64,000 nucleotides of DNA, from assembly GCA_024682075.1 (NCBI GenBank), contig JAIKZQ010000013.1, positions 1 to 64,000 on the forward strand, in the 5' to 3' direction. This DNA comes from Lachnospiraceae bacterium (lineage in GTDB: Bacteria; Bacillota; Clostridia; Lachnospirales; Lachnospiraceae). The position numbers were made by a program, and so were the translations under genes. Shown one piece after another: positions 35,857 through 46,171 of the stretch. Below the pieces are notes generated by a model. It did no database searches. It was not told where the DNA came from and saw nothing but the letters and a program-made list of their open reading frames with translations. How positions within the stretch are numbered: position 1 is the first letter of the stretch; every line of letters begins with the position of its first letter.

Positions 35857-37572
35857 TTGGGTAACTGGGAATTAAGGTCCGAAGTAAGCCGGTTGCAATC
35901 GGAACTGAATCAGATTGAAAGAGAAAATGCCGAGCTCAGGTCTGAAATAAACTATGCGGTTAATAATGTCAATCAGGCTAACAATACACTGAACGAATAC
36001 AATCAGCATATACGTAATACGCTCGATAACGCGGCGGGAAGCATCAACAATTCAATAAACCGCGCACTCAGCGCTTATGAGCTGCAGGGACAGATCGACC
36101 AGTTATACACCAGATATAAGCATGTCGAGCTGGCTAACAAGAAGATCAGGACACTGAATAACAAGAAGTATTATGACTTCAATAATTTCCGCACCATCAG
36201 AAAGATCGTGCAGGGAATGATGGATAATCTTGATCTGAGCATGGTCAGTGACAGGATGATATACAAGTCGGTTGAGAGACAGCACCTGCTCACTCCCAAT
36301 TACTGGCTTACCAGCGTCCTGATTTCCGTCATGGCCTGGAAGGCAGATGACAAAGCCCTTGCGGAGCGTGCGATAGAGACTTCCGTCAAACTGGACCGCA
36401 AGAACAGCGCAATGTTCTATATGATATTCAACATGCGCATGGACAGAAATGACGCTGCCGTCAAATGGTTCCTCGAGTATCAGAAGTGTGAACTTAAGGG
36501 AAGCGATGAGAATACTTTCCTCATGCTGTTCTCCCTTATCAGCAAGACTCTCACGGACCAGGTAGATGACGAAACATCCAGGATGATCTCGGATTATATA
36601 CACAGGCTGGTCGTGGAATGCGCCGAATCCGAAGGTTACAGTGAGGATGACGTCATCAATATGATCAGGGGAAAGATGCAGGGACTGACCCAGGCACAGT
36701 CATACGAGTTCCCTACTCTTTCCAGCTATTGCAATGATTACAACAACATAAAGAGAATGCTCGATCTTGCTCATAACAATTTCAACATTCTCGAATTTAT
36801 CCTTAAGATAGTCAACGTTCCGGTAGCAGAGCGCAACACCTATCTCAAGGAATATCTGAATGAACTTCTCGCCAAGCCCAATGATGTCGAGATAGAGACA
36901 TATAATGAGATCGAGTATAACGAACTCATCATCAGGATGAGCGGCGATGTTGAAGGAGCAAAGCAGACCTACGAAGAGGAGCTTCGTCACAGGGAAGCTG
37001 ACTTTAATATCATCGCCACGATCGTCAGATGGGTATACGATATCGGAAATGATGATGTAAACGGTCAGATGCGTCTTAACATGTTCACACTTACCAAGAC
37101 TCTTCAGGACAAGGCTGCAACTTCGTATTTCCAGTATTACCGTTCGATGTATTCGAATGTCCATCCAATCACCATCCAGGACTATTCGACGGATTGTGAT
37201 TTCACAAATGAAACATCCGAGACCGGCAAGATAGACAGCTACTACTCGGATCTGCAGAGGCAGGAACTGGCTACGGTCAAGGACGTAAGCGCATATGTTG
37301 CCATCGGCCTTGGCGTTGCCTGCGGAGTTGCAGCTTTCTTCACATCAATGCTTCTGTTTATCGGAACTGCGATCGGAGCCATTGTCGGTGCCGGAACACT
37401 CATATCCAACAATTTCAAGAGAAAGAACATTGTGCTGAAATACCAGACTCAGAAGGCAAGTGTTCAGGAGATCCTTCATAAGATGTTCGCAGACTTTGAG
37501 GGTGTCAAACAGCTGTACAGGCAATTCGATGATGTGTCCGGCAGGGTGACCGGTGAGATAGCCAAACTGTGA
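35857..37572 (+). CDS. coiled-coil, C-terminal membrane-hairpin protein (paralogue 3 of 3)
   Basis: A 571-residue paralogue of the proteins at 30275 and 32044. It starts with TTG directly after the ATPase stop, with GGGAGG at a good distance. The N-terminal coiled coil is long (1-100). The core opens with NYWLTSVLISVMAW (Tyr149-Trp150), then MFYMIFNMRMDRNDAAVKW. The hairpin (about 473-512) is rich in Ala, Gly and Val, and the tail ends A-D-F-E-G-V-K-Q-L-Y. It is more diverged than the other two are from each other. A hairpin without T-tract follows, then a 153-base gap to the giant gene. Confidence 0.72.
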   Translation: MGNWELRSEVSRLQSELNQIERENAELRSEINYAVNNVNQANNTLNEYNQHIRNTLDNAAGSINNSINRALSAYELQGQIDQLYTRYKHVELANKKIRTLNNKKYYDFNNFRTIRKIVQGMMDNLDLSMVSDRMIYKSVERQHLLTPNYWLTSVLISVMAWKADDKALAERAIETSVKLDRKNSAMFYMIFNMRMDRNDAAVKWFLEYQKCELKGSDENTFLMLFSLISKTLTDQVDDETSRMISDYIHRLVVECAESEGYSEDDVINMIRGKMQGLTQAQSYEFPTLSSYCNDYNNIKRMLDLAHNNFNILEFILKIVNVPVAERNTYLKEYLNELLAKPNDVEIETYNEIEYNELIIRMSGDVEGAKQTYEEELRHREADFNIIATIVRWVYDIGNDDVNGQMRLNMFTLTKTLQDKAATSYFQYYRSMYSNVHPITIQDYSTDCDFTNETSETGKIDSYYSDLQRQELATVKDVSAYVAIGLGVACGVAAFFTSMLLFIGTAIGAIVGAGTLISNNFKRKNIVLKYQTQKASVQEILHKMFADFEGVKQLYRQFDDVSGRVTGEIAKL

Positions 37573-37632
37573 CATATCACATGAACCTGTCATGTATGAT
37601 CCGAACAAAGCGTAATGATCCATCAACAATGA

Positions 37633-37658
37633 GCCCGTCTTCCGTATAGAAGGCGGGC
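37633..37658 (+). other. intergenic hairpin without T-tract
   Basis: GCCCGTCTTC pairs with GAAGGCGGGC (10 bp, one G-U) across six bases. No T run follows on either strand, so it is a poor intrinsic terminator. It may mark an RNA processing or stabilising point between two parts of the cluster. Confidence 0.5.
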
Positions 37659-37725
37659 ATAATCAAATAACAGGATCTTTCAATAGATTATCTTCAATTG
37701 CTTATCTGATTACTGAGGGCTGATC

Positions 37726-40700
37726 ATGAATATTAATGTCGAACTGATCTCCGGAATAATGAAATACTTGAAGAACAAAGATCAGGTAGTCGTAACGACA
37801 GGTGCTGAGAGTAAGACCGGAGTCATAGATTATTTCGACGGCAACACCATCAAACTCGATACCGGCGACATCATAGAGTGCGAAGATATAACAGATATCC
37901 ATAAAAAGCCCGTTATCAATGCCTCTGATTATATCGGAAAAAGAGTGATCCTTACTCTTGCGGACGGTTCGGCAAAGGATGGTGTAGTTTGCGGCGGTGA
38001 TGAGGAATCGGTTTCCTTTATTACCGAAAACGGCATGGAATCCGTGAATGCATATGAGATCAGCGAGATCAGGGAATTTGAGGACATCTCCGCACCTGCC
38101 GGGGAAGAAGTGCCGGAAGAGACTAAAGCACCGGAAGTCCCGGAAATACCTGAAACACCGGAAGCGCCTGAAGCGTCTGTGGTTCCTGATTTGGCGGATG
38201 CTGCATCAGAGAATGAAACCGAAGAACTCTTCGCGACTGCGGAACCCGGAACTGAGAACGAGACCGGATCGGTGCAGGAGATGGAGTTTAAATCAGTGCT
38301 GGTCGAGGGCTCGTATTATCTGTTCGATGAGGAACTGTCCGGGATCACAGCTTTGTCCGATGATGAAAAGAAAGCCTGCCTTGATCATTTCAATGAGCAG
38401 GAATATGATGCTGCCGGCAATATCCTTGCGCAGAAGAAGGATGAAGACAAGCGCATTCAGGGATTGCTTGATTATCTGGCCGGCACGAAAGACAGGTATG
38501 AGGCTGAGAAGAATTCCCTCATCAGAGACGGCTCCGCATTTTTCAGAGGGATCGTTGCATCTAAAGTTGAACTGAACCCCGATAAAGGATACAGATATTT
38601 CATCCGTTCGATAGAGGAGACTCCCGAAAAGGCCAAGAATGCGATATACAGGATCGTGGTCCTGTATCTGTCTACGGAAAACTACGACAGATGCCTTGAG
38701 ATAATGGACTATCTGCTGAGCCTGCTTAAGAAAGTCACACCCGAATATGGGCAGGTGACGTCTCTTAAGATGATGCTCCTCGTATATCAGAATGCCGGCG
38801 ACTGGAGCGGATTCCTGGATCTTCTCGGGTACACGATATCAGTTTCCGAATCCCATCCCGTTGCATGTATTAACAATGTGCTGAAATGTACCAGGGCTGC
38901 CGAGGAACATGTCCGTGACGACCGTATCATCGAGTACTACAAAAAAGCGATCCTGCTCGGCAACAACAGATATGAGTCGGTCCTAAGGCTTGCCAATTAT
39001 ATCCTTGGACAAGGCGGTGATGCGACAGACACCGGTAAAGTGGAAGAAGCATTGTCAGGTCTGAAGGTAGATGAGATATGGTCTGACATTAAAGCCAGAT
39101 ACTTAAACGGAATGCTCGGTTCCGAAGACAGGTATGCGTACATTGAAAAAGTGGCAGGTCAGAACCCCGACCTTGATGAGTCACTTACGCCTCAGCCTGA
39201 GACACTTAAGATAACCAGGATTCAAAAGAGTGAAGATGCCCTCCCTGAAAGTGCCCCTGAAAGCGGCGAGGGAGACCGTGCCAAGCTCGAGAATGATTTC
39301 CTGAGATATCTCAAGGCAAATGATGCATTCGGCGCTAAAAGCCGTTTTTCCGCTCTGCTCAAAAAGCATGATTCCGATCCTCTTTACATCGAGATGAATC
39401 TGCGAGCAGAATTGTTTGCTGCTCAGTTATCTTCTTTTAACAAAGGAAAGAAAACCTTCCCCGAACGCTACGGCAAAGCCATGTCCAAGTGGCTGGCAGA
39501 TCACGAGCCACTCGAAGCTGAGAGGCTGTTCATGGACGACATCATGGCTGACACATCTTCAAAGGGCATGTCGATCCTTTCCTGCTTGGACATGATGGTG
39601 GTTGAGTTTGGCCTTAAGGAAGCACTCAATACTCTGCTGGATCTGCAGCAGGAGATCAAGCTGTGTGACAGAAACGAAAAGGTTGCATTCTACGAGAAGA
39701 AATATACTTTCGCAAGTATCATAGATGATTTCCCGAATGCACTCGGTGCACTCGAGACTCTCCGTACCATCTATTACAACAAGATGAAACTGGGCAACTG
39801 CTGGTACAGATCCGGTGAGTGCTATAGAAGGCAGTCCAAATGGAAACAGGCAAGGAACTGTTTCGAGAAATCCATGGAATACGGTTACATGGAAAACATC
39901 TGCAGACATCAGATCAATCTGTGCATGAGGAACCTGGGTGAGAACGTTGAGGGTGATGCACCGGCCTCTGCCCAGTCGGTGACGTCCGTGAATCTGGATG
40001 ACATCAATGCCAGGCTGGATGCATATTATAATGCGCTCCGTTATAAGGAGGCATATTCGTATATAAATGAGCTTTCCGAAATGTTCCCGGACAACTCCGA
40101 ACTGGCCAGACTCGCGGATAATGCCAATGTGATCCTGCAGAGATATGTTGATTATGGCACGTCCATGCCCAAGGGAACCGATAATCATGCTATCGCACTC
40201 AGGGCATGGCACATTGAAGAGAATGTTCAGAAGGCCAAAAAGTATTACGAGTCGGAGATAACCGGAAAAGGTGAAAAGTATGTTTCCTGCATAATGGATC
40301 TGTCCGAGCTGCTTCTTCACAGCGACGGACTGGATGCGGCAATTGGGAACATGGAGAAATACGAAGGGGAATTTGAAAAACTTCCCATCACCAAACAGAC
40401 AGGTTATTACGAGAAACTGAATCTCATGTACGTCAAGGCCAAGGACACCGACAACATTATCAGGGTCCAGGATAAACTGATCGAACTGTATGGCAAGACA
40501 AATAAAAAAGACAAGGTGACATTCTGCTATTTCAGATCTGCGATCGCCTGCTATCAGGACAAGAGATACGAGCAGACTGTTGACAGGATGCAGCGTGCAC
40601 TGCAGGGAGGCTACAAATCGAATGTGTGCTACCAGTGCGTTGCTCTTTCCTATGCTTATCTCGGAAGATATGATGAAGCATTTTCATTCATACAGAAGAT

Positions 40701-43329
40701 TTCTTCCGGCAATCAGGGAATAGACAGCGAATTGCAGAACGTGCTGAAGGACATTGACGAGCAGATCGGAAAGATCCGTGAAAGCGGTTCTGTGGCTGAA
40801 GAGGATGATGTTCAGAACAATGCGGATTTTGAGAGCATAGGATCCGATCTTCTTCTGGGATATGCCGGAAGATTTGAAGCATTCTTCGTTGAGCGCTATG
40901 CCAAGAAACCTGTCGGTATCCCGCTTGAGAAGATTGAGCAGAATCTTTACAGAGATTATGATGTAAGCAGACTGGATCGTGAGGCATGGGAGCATAAGCT
41001 TCGTGAAAGAACCGGATTCTTCGGAACGGCCGCTTATCTTGAAAATCAGATCAACGGAAACAGTACCAGGTACTACGAACTGCTGAGAAACAGTGCCAGC
41101 AGCTGGGGACTCGAACTTCAGAAAAACGGCAGCTTTAATTGCGCATGTGCCTGTTTTGAATTTTCCATGGAAAACGATGTTCACATGGGAAGAGTAGGAA
41201 GACAGGATGTAGTAAACTACCTTTCATGTGTTGCCAGGATACCTATATATAATATGCCCGACAATGAAGAGGGCATAAAGAATGCAATCATCGCCCTCAT
41301 GTCACAGGCAATGGACGGAAATGATGTATACGGCGACAGCTACATGAAGGAGATAATCCTCCTGATAAGCAAGAGCAAATATCTTCGCGATGTGCTCGCA
41401 TCATCCGATAATGACAAGTCGGATATATGGATATCACAGCTTGCCAATTTCATCTCAGCTTCGGGAATCATAAAGACATATGACGGATTGTTTGAGGCTA
41501 TATCAAGAAGAAGCTTCCAGGACGAAAATGATCTTCTTGATCTCATCAGCAAGGTCAAGACTGTTAAGGCATTCAACGATGATCAGCTGAATGAACTCAG
41601 AGCGTTCAAGGGAAATATCCTTGCATTTGATGCCGATATCAAGTATCTCGACTCACTTGTGAATGCTTATGAAAAGGGCATTGAGATCTATGATTACGAT
41701 GACTATGATAACAGGATGGCAACGATAGGAAATGTCCATAATCAGCTGGAACAGCTCCTGAGCACGATCGATGCATATCCTACATATTTCGGAATAAGAT
41801 TCCTTTCGGAGATCGCAGAGGACCTTCTGGATATTCTCGATGAACTCTCCAGAAGAACAAGGGATGAACTCAGACCGGATCTCACGGTTCAGATCCCTAT
41901 CACGGATGTGCCGATAGTAGATGAGATACAGGGTATATCCGTCACTGTGATCAACAAGGAAAACACCGCAAGTGCAAGGGATGTAAGACTGAAGGTCGAG
42001 GACATTGACGGAAATGAACTGGTCGAGGAAATGCCGATCGCACAGTATCTTAAAGGCGGCCGCAGTGCATCCAAGGAACTGGAGATTCCCAGTCAGGGTG
42101 AGACTTATACCGTTAAACTGATCACCACATACATCGATCATGAGGATGTTAGGAAGACCGAGGAGTCTCTCTTTGCGATATCTTCTGCAAAAGATGTGTT
42201 CGAGCCTATCCAGAGCCCGTATTTTACCGGTGATTCCATAGATGTGACCCAGGCCGGGATATTCGTCGGACGTGACGTGCTCCTGGATACACTTGAAAAC
42301 GCCCTCGTTAACAACGTGAGCGGATGCGAGATCATATACGGACAGAAGAGATGCGGGAAGAGCTCCATTGCCAACTTCCTTGAAGACAGACTCAAGGACA
42401 GGTTCATGATCATCAAGTTCTCCATAGGTGCAGCCAAATCGGCAACAGGTGTCTATAACAACATCAGGGATCTCATAGTTGATTATGCGGAGAATCTTCT
42501 GGAGGATTCGAAAGCAGAAGGTCTGATATCCGAGGAATTCCTTGATGAACTTTCGGACAGGAAGTTTACCGATGATGAGGAATTTGTTTCATTCATGAGA
42601 CTGGTTCATCGCAAGATATGCAAGCCGCTTGGCAAAGAAATCCTGATCATGATCGATGAGTTCACTCATCTGTACAGATATATCAGGGATGAAAGGCCGA
42701 TGATAACGGCATTCATGGATACATGGAAAAAACTCCTGGAGGCAGATCTGTTCAAAGCCGTTCTGATCGGTCAGGATACAATGCCGAACTTTATCAAGGA
42801 ATTCAGGAACCAGTTCCAGGTGACACAGCCCATCAGGGTTGACAGGCTTGATGATGAAAGCGTCAGACAGCTGATAGAAGAGCCTTTGAGACTTCCGGGC
42901 GGAGAGACCAGATTCATGGAAAACAGCGTGGATCTGATCGCAAGCTGGTTCTATGGTCAGCCGTATTACATCCAGCTCTATTGTGACAGGCTCGTCAAGC
43001 AGATGAACATCGACAAGAGAGTCAGAGTCACCAACGCTCTTGCAGAGAAGGTCAAAGCTCTGATGCTTGAAGAAGCAGACGTGGATCTTTTTGATAATCT
43101 CTTAAGCCCCGGTGACGAATCGGGAGTCGAGGACGAGTGCTATGACATTCTCAAGAGGATCGCTGCGCTTACCAGAAACAGTGAGTGGGCTGATATTGAC
43201 GAGATCGATATTGAAAATAAGGACGTCCTTATTCAGGACCTGATCGACAGAGCTGTCATCAAGAAGAAGGAAAACACCAAGGTGAAGATCCTCATATCGT
43301 TTTTCAGAGAATGGATGAACATGAACTAA
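37726..43329 (+). CDS. giant TPR protein with tandem SH3/LSm-like domains and C-terminal STAND-like ATPase
   Basis: A 1867-residue protein. Two small beta-barrel repeats open it (DQVVVTTGAESKTGVIDYFD, then KRVILTLADGSAKDGVVCGG), each ending in E-x-I-T/S-D/E-I. A Pro-Glu linker (130-175) leads to about 1150 residues of TPR-like helices. An Ig-like domain (about 1385-1480) precedes an AAA/STAND-type ATPase: Walker A GQKRCGKSS (Lys1545), Walker B LIMIDEF (Asp1644, Glu1645), then a winged-helix-like end. The first domains resemble those of the XRE pair only in general fold. The layout suits an NTP-driven sensor or scaffold. A weak TGAGGG precedes the ATG. Confidence 0.8.
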   Translation: MNINVELISGIMKYLKNKDQVVVTTGAESKTGVIDYFDGNTIKLDTGDIIECEDITDIHKKPVINASDYIGKRVILTLADGSAKDGVVCGGDEESVSFITENGMESVNAYEISEIREFEDISAPAGEEVPEETKAPEVPEIPETPEAPEASVVPDLADAASENETEELFATAEPGTENETGSVQEMEFKSVLVEGSYYLFDEELSGITALSDDEKKACLDHFNEQEYDAAGNILAQKKDEDKRIQGLLDYLAGTKDRYEAEKNSLIRDGSAFFRGIVASKVELNPDKGYRYFIRSIEETPEKAKNAIYRIVVLYLSTENYDRCLEIMDYLLSLLKKVTPEYGQVTSLKMMLLVYQNAGDWSGFLDLLGYTISVSESHPVACINNVLKCTRAAEEHVRDDRIIEYYKKAILLGNNRYESVLRLANYILGQGGDATDTGKVEEALSGLKVDEIWSDIKARYLNGMLGSEDRYAYIEKVAGQNPDLDESLTPQPETLKITRIQKSEDALPESAPESGEGDRAKLENDFLRYLKANDAFGAKSRFSALLKKHDSDPLYIEMNLRAELFAAQLSSFNKGKKTFPERYGKAMSKWLADHEPLEAERLFMDDIMADTSSKGMSILSCLDMMVVEFGLKEALNTLLDLQQEIKLCDRNEKVAFYEKKYTFASIIDDFPNALGALETLRTIYYNKMKLGNCWYRSGECYRRQSKWKQARNCFEKSMEYGYMENICRHQINLCMRNLGENVEGDAPASAQSVTSVNLDDINARLDAYYNALRYKEAYSYINELSEMFPDNSELARLADNANVILQRYVDYGTSMPKGTDNHAIALRAWHIEENVQKAKKYYESEITGKGEKYVSCIMDLSELLLHSDGLDAAIGNMEKYEGEFEKLPITKQTGYYEKLNLMYVKAKDTDNIIRVQDKLIELYGKTNKKDKVTFCYFRSAIACYQDKRYEQTVDRMQRALQGGYKSNVCYQCVALSYAYLGRYDEAFSFIQKISSGNQGIDSELQNVLKDIDEQIGKIRESGSVAEEDDVQNNADFESIGSDLLLGYAGRFEAFFVERYAKKPVGIPLEKIEQNLYRDYDVSRLDREAWEHKLRERTGFFGTAAYLENQINGNSTRYYELLRNSASSWGLELQKNGSFNCACACFEFSMENDVHMGRVGRQDVVNYLSCVARIPIYNMPDNEEGIKNAIIALMSQAMDGNDVYGDSYMKEIILLISKSKYLRDVLASSDNDKSDIWISQLANFISASGIIKTYDGLFEAISRRSFQDENDLLDLISKVKTVKAFNDDQLNELRAFKGNILAFDADIKYLDSLVNAYEKGIEIYDYDDYDNRMATIGNVHNQLEQLLSTIDAYPTYFGIRFLSEIAEDLLDILDELSRRTRDELRPDLTVQIPITDVPIVDEIQGISVTVINKENTASARDVRLKVEDIDGNELVEEMPIAQYLKGGRSASKELEIPSQGETYTVKLITTYIDHEDVRKTEESLFAISSAKDVFEPIQSPYFTGDSIDVTQAGIFVGRDVLLDTLENALVNNVSGCEIIYGQKRCGKSSIANFLEDRLKDRFMIIKFSIGAAKSATGVYNNIRDLIVDYAENLLEDSKAEGLISEEFLDELSDRKFTDDEEFVSFMRLVHRKICKPLGKEILIMIDEFTHLYRYIRDERPMITAFMDTWKKLLEADLFKAVLIGQDTMPNFIKEFRNQFQVTQPIRVDRLDDESVRQLIEEPLRLPGGETRFMENSVDLIASWFYGQPYYIQLYCDRLVKQMNIDKRVRVTNALAEKVKALMLEEADVDLFDNLLSPGDESGVEDECYDILKRIAALTRNSEWADIDEIDIENKDVLIQDLIDRAVIKKKENTKVKILISFFREWMNMN

Positions 43330-43340
43330 GGGGGATGACA

Positions 43341-44894
43341 ATGGAAAACATATATGCCGATTACGGAAATATCATTAATACATCCAGGTACATAAACCGT
43401 GAAGAGGCTGAAGCTCAGGTAAGAGCCAGACTTCTGGATAATGATGCTTTCGGATCGATGGGCCTGGTCGGGACGCAGAGAATAGGCAAATCCTCACTGG
43501 CGGAAAACGTCTTCAAGAAGAACAGAAAAGAACTCCTGAAAGATAAGGTCATGGTCCTTGACCTCGTGATGTATAACTACAATACGCCGGACTCGTTTTT
43601 CAGGGCGATCGCCGATCAGGCGTTTGAGATCCTGGAGGATCTTGATGAGGTGACATCCAAGTTAGAGCGCAGATATAACAGGATTGCCGATTCATCCGTC
43701 GAGGAAACGGGCGGTGAGCGCATCAGGAGTTTTTTCAAGCAGGTTGTTTCCGAAATGGGATACAGAGTCATCTGCATAATCGATGAATTCGATTATTCGA
43801 AGAAACTTTTCAAAGACTACCCGGAAGGATTCTTTGTGCTCAGGGAACTTGCGTATCAGCCTGAAAATAAGATCGGTTTCCTTTTCCTATCGAGACACCT
43901 GATGGCGGAACTTGAAGCGGGAGTAGGTTTCGATGTCTCCAATTTCAGCAACATCCTGCTCAATGCATATCTGTCGGAATACACTGACGGAGAACTTGAT
44001 AAATACTTTGCGAATCTCGCTTCGGCAGGCGTGGAAGTCACGGATGAGATCAGGAATCAGTATCTCGACATAACCGGACGCATTCCTTTCTGGATGGACA
44101 TTCTGTCCTTCCACTATATCAATTCTCTCGAAAACGGAGATGATGAATCCCTTTATGAAATATTCGAGGATCATCAGGAAGTATTCTATGGGGAATTCCA
44201 GAAGTTCTTCGCCCTGCTTGAAGATCAGGATCTTCTGAAGGCCCTGTATCAGGTTGTGCTCGGCCCCATGGGTGATGACGCGACTCCAAGACAGATAACA
44301 AGGCTTAAGAATTACGGTCTCATTGATGGTGACGAGGAGACGGGATTCAGGACTATCTCCAAGTACTTCCGCCGCTTCATGGTGATGAAGGAACAGACCG
44401 TTGATTTCTATCCGCTCTGGAACCGTACAGAGAAACTGTTGAGGATGACCGGTGCAGCAGGCCTTAAGAAGAAATACGGAGATGACTGGGAGGCGGATCT
44501 TGAGAATGTCCATGTGAAACCCGATGACTCTGCTAACGGACATGGCAACTATAAAACCATAGGAGATCATATCCTCGGTGCCAAGAGGCAGATAGATGAC
44601 ATGAAGAGGAAAACCGCGGTATATGAGATCGACGCTTCGGAGATCAATCTTTTGAACGGCACCACCACGGGAGGACTTGCATCGATACTCAAGGCTGAAT
44701 ACAATGATTGCTTCCGGGATGTGTTCAGGATGCCGCTCGGGGAATTTTCCCCTCTTATTGATAAACTGACAGCGGCAAGAAACCCTTATGATCACAATAA
44801 TGATAATCTTATCCGGGACGATGTGAAGCAGGAGACCAACGAAAACTGTTCCAAGCTTGTAAAGCTCATGGAAGCATATCTTGATCTGAGCTGA
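43341..44894 (+). CDS. STAND-like P-loop ATPase
   Basis: A 517-residue protein. Walker A is GTQRIGKSS (44-52, Lys50) and Walker B VICIIDEFDY (Asp148, Glu149), both close in style to the ATPase at the end of the giant protein, though without TPRs. A helical and winged-helix part follows to about 340, then a 170-residue C-terminal helical domain (LRMTGAAGLKKKYGDDW, IGDHILGAKRQID). The ATG at 43341 has AAGGGGG six bases ahead and is preferred over ATGs at 43311 and 43335. It is 11 bases behind the giant gene, so the two ATPases probably work as a pair. Confidence 0.82.
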   Translation: MENIYADYGNIINTSRYINREEAEAQVRARLLDNDAFGSMGLVGTQRIGKSSLAENVFKKNRKELLKDKVMVLDLVMYNYNTPDSFFRAIADQAFEILEDLDEVTSKLERRYNRIADSSVEETGGERIRSFFKQVVSEMGYRVICIIDEFDYSKKLFKDYPEGFFVLRELAYQPENKIGFLFLSRHLMAELEAGVGFDVSNFSNILLNAYLSEYTDGELDKYFANLASAGVEVTDEIRNQYLDITGRIPFWMDILSFHYINSLENGDDESLYEIFEDHQEVFYGEFQKFFALLEDQDLLKALYQVVLGPMGDDATPRQITRLKNYGLIDGDEETGFRTISKYFRRFMVMKEQTVDFYPLWNRTEKLLRMTGAAGLKKKYGDDWEADLENVHVKPDDSANGHGNYKTIGDHILGAKRQIDDMKRKTAVYEIDASEINLLNGTTTGGLASILKAEYNDCFRDVFRMPLGEFSPLIDKLTAARNPYDHNNDNLIRDDVKQETNENCSKLVKLMEAYLDLS

Positions 44895-44967
44895 AGTATG
44901 CGGTGAGTTGTTATCTGCTTTGATAATGCTGTATTTCATAATCACGAACTGAAGATGGAGGTGTTAA

Positions 44968-45669
44968 ATGAAAGACTTTGATAAGATATATGATCTTTTT
45001 GATGAAGCCTGCGAAGAAGCTGATGAAGGAGTGTGCAGCGAAAGCGGACTTCAGAAGTTCCGTGACGTTCTTGAAGCACTCGGCGAGCCGAAAAACTCAA
45101 AGGCTGACAAGGAATCGATCCTGTATGCATATGCACTTTCTCACCTTGCTTATGCAACACTCAGTCTTGCGGTGTTTGAGTATGACAGCGATGTCATAAG
45201 CGAGAAAAAAGCACTTGACCATTACGCCGAAGCACTTGAAGGCTTCAGAAAGTCCATGAATGCTTTTGAATCAATGGAGCAGACCGACGACAGGGATTAT
45301 CTGTATGCCGACAGCTGCCAGATGTTTGCGGAATTCATCAGGATCATATGCTGTGACAGTGAAAAAAGAGGTCTTAAGGATCTGAATGAAGAGGATATAG
45401 AGAACCTATATAAAAAGAGCATCGATCTGTATGAAAACCTTCTGAGCGGTGAGGCATACGACACACGTGAAGAACTTGTGGATGTATGCTATAACGCTGC
45501 GGGATATTATTATGACAAGGACAGATATGACAAGTCCCATCCTTTGTTCGAAAGGTCCAAGGCAATAGCTGAGGAACTTGAGGCGGAGGAACCCGGTGCA
45601 TATGAGGAGTTCCTTGGAAGCATCGACGATTATCTTGAAGATGGGAAGAACGGCAAGCTGTTTGTATGA
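44968..45669 (+). CDS. TPR-like acidic protein
   Basis: A 233-residue acidic, all-helical protein with TPR-like hairpins (ILYAYALSHLAYATLSLAVF, ALDHYAEALEGFRKSMNAFE and a C-terminal YYYDKDRYDKSHPLFERSKAIA). It has GGAGG eight bases before the ATG and no membrane segment. It probably binds a peptide or another solenoid of the cluster. The 73 bases before it hold no clear promoter, so it is likely read with the STAND gene. Confidence 0.72.
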   Translation: MKDFDKIYDLFDEACEEADEGVCSESGLQKFRDVLEALGEPKNSKADKESILYAYALSHLAYATLSLAVFEYDSDVISEKKALDHYAEALEGFRKSMNAFESMEQTDDRDYLYADSCQMFAEFIRIICCDSEKRGLKDLNEEDIENLYKKSIDLYENLLSGEAYDTREELVDVCYNAAGYYYDKDRYDKSHPLFERSKAIAEELEAEEPGAYEEFLGSIDDYLEDGKNGKLFV

Positions 45670-45688
45670 TACATGAGGGAGAAGGTAT

Positions 45689-46138
45689 ATGTATAATCTG
45701 ATAATCCTGCTTGCGATACTGGTACCGCTTTTCCTGGGGGCAGCCTTCATTGTTTTATCCGTGATGATCACGGTATGGATAGAAACACCGATAATACTGC
45801 GCCTGGGTGTTCTGGATAACAGGAAGTACATAAAGGGCGTCAACATGCTCACGAATGTCATCCATAACATGATCCTTATGACCATTTTCATCGTGACCGG
45901 TCTGATCATGAAAGATTCCGATGTGCTTAAGATCGTGGCACTTGCGTGGGTGGTCATTGCGGAATTTGCCCTGATCCCGATCTCGGAAGCATACGCATAT
46001 AAGAAATTATCCAAGATGGAGATGGGAAAGATCATCGGGTATTCCTATCTTGCCAATCTGATATCTTTCGTTGCGGGACTAGCGTTTGATGCGCTGATGA
46101 CATTGTTGACAATAGGACCTTTAAGTATAGTTTTCTGA
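45689..46138 (+). CDS. four-helix membrane protein
   Basis: A 149-residue integral membrane protein with hydrophobic helices at about 3-28, 55-75, 80-100 and 118-142. GGAGAAGG precedes the ATG. No motif or family is recognised. It lies 19 bases behind the TPR gene and 33 before another small membrane gene, as the membrane end of the cluster. Confidence 0.7.
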   Translation: MYNLIILLAILVPLFLGAAFIVLSVMITVWIETPIILRLGVLDNRKYIKGVNMLTNVIHNMILMTIFIVTGLIMKDSDVLKIVALAWVVIAEFALIPISEAYAYKKLSKMEMGKIIGYSYLANLISFVAGLAFDALMTLLTIGPLSIVF

Positions 46139-46171
46139 CCGGCAGGTGTCCGGAGATGTGAGGTATGGAGT

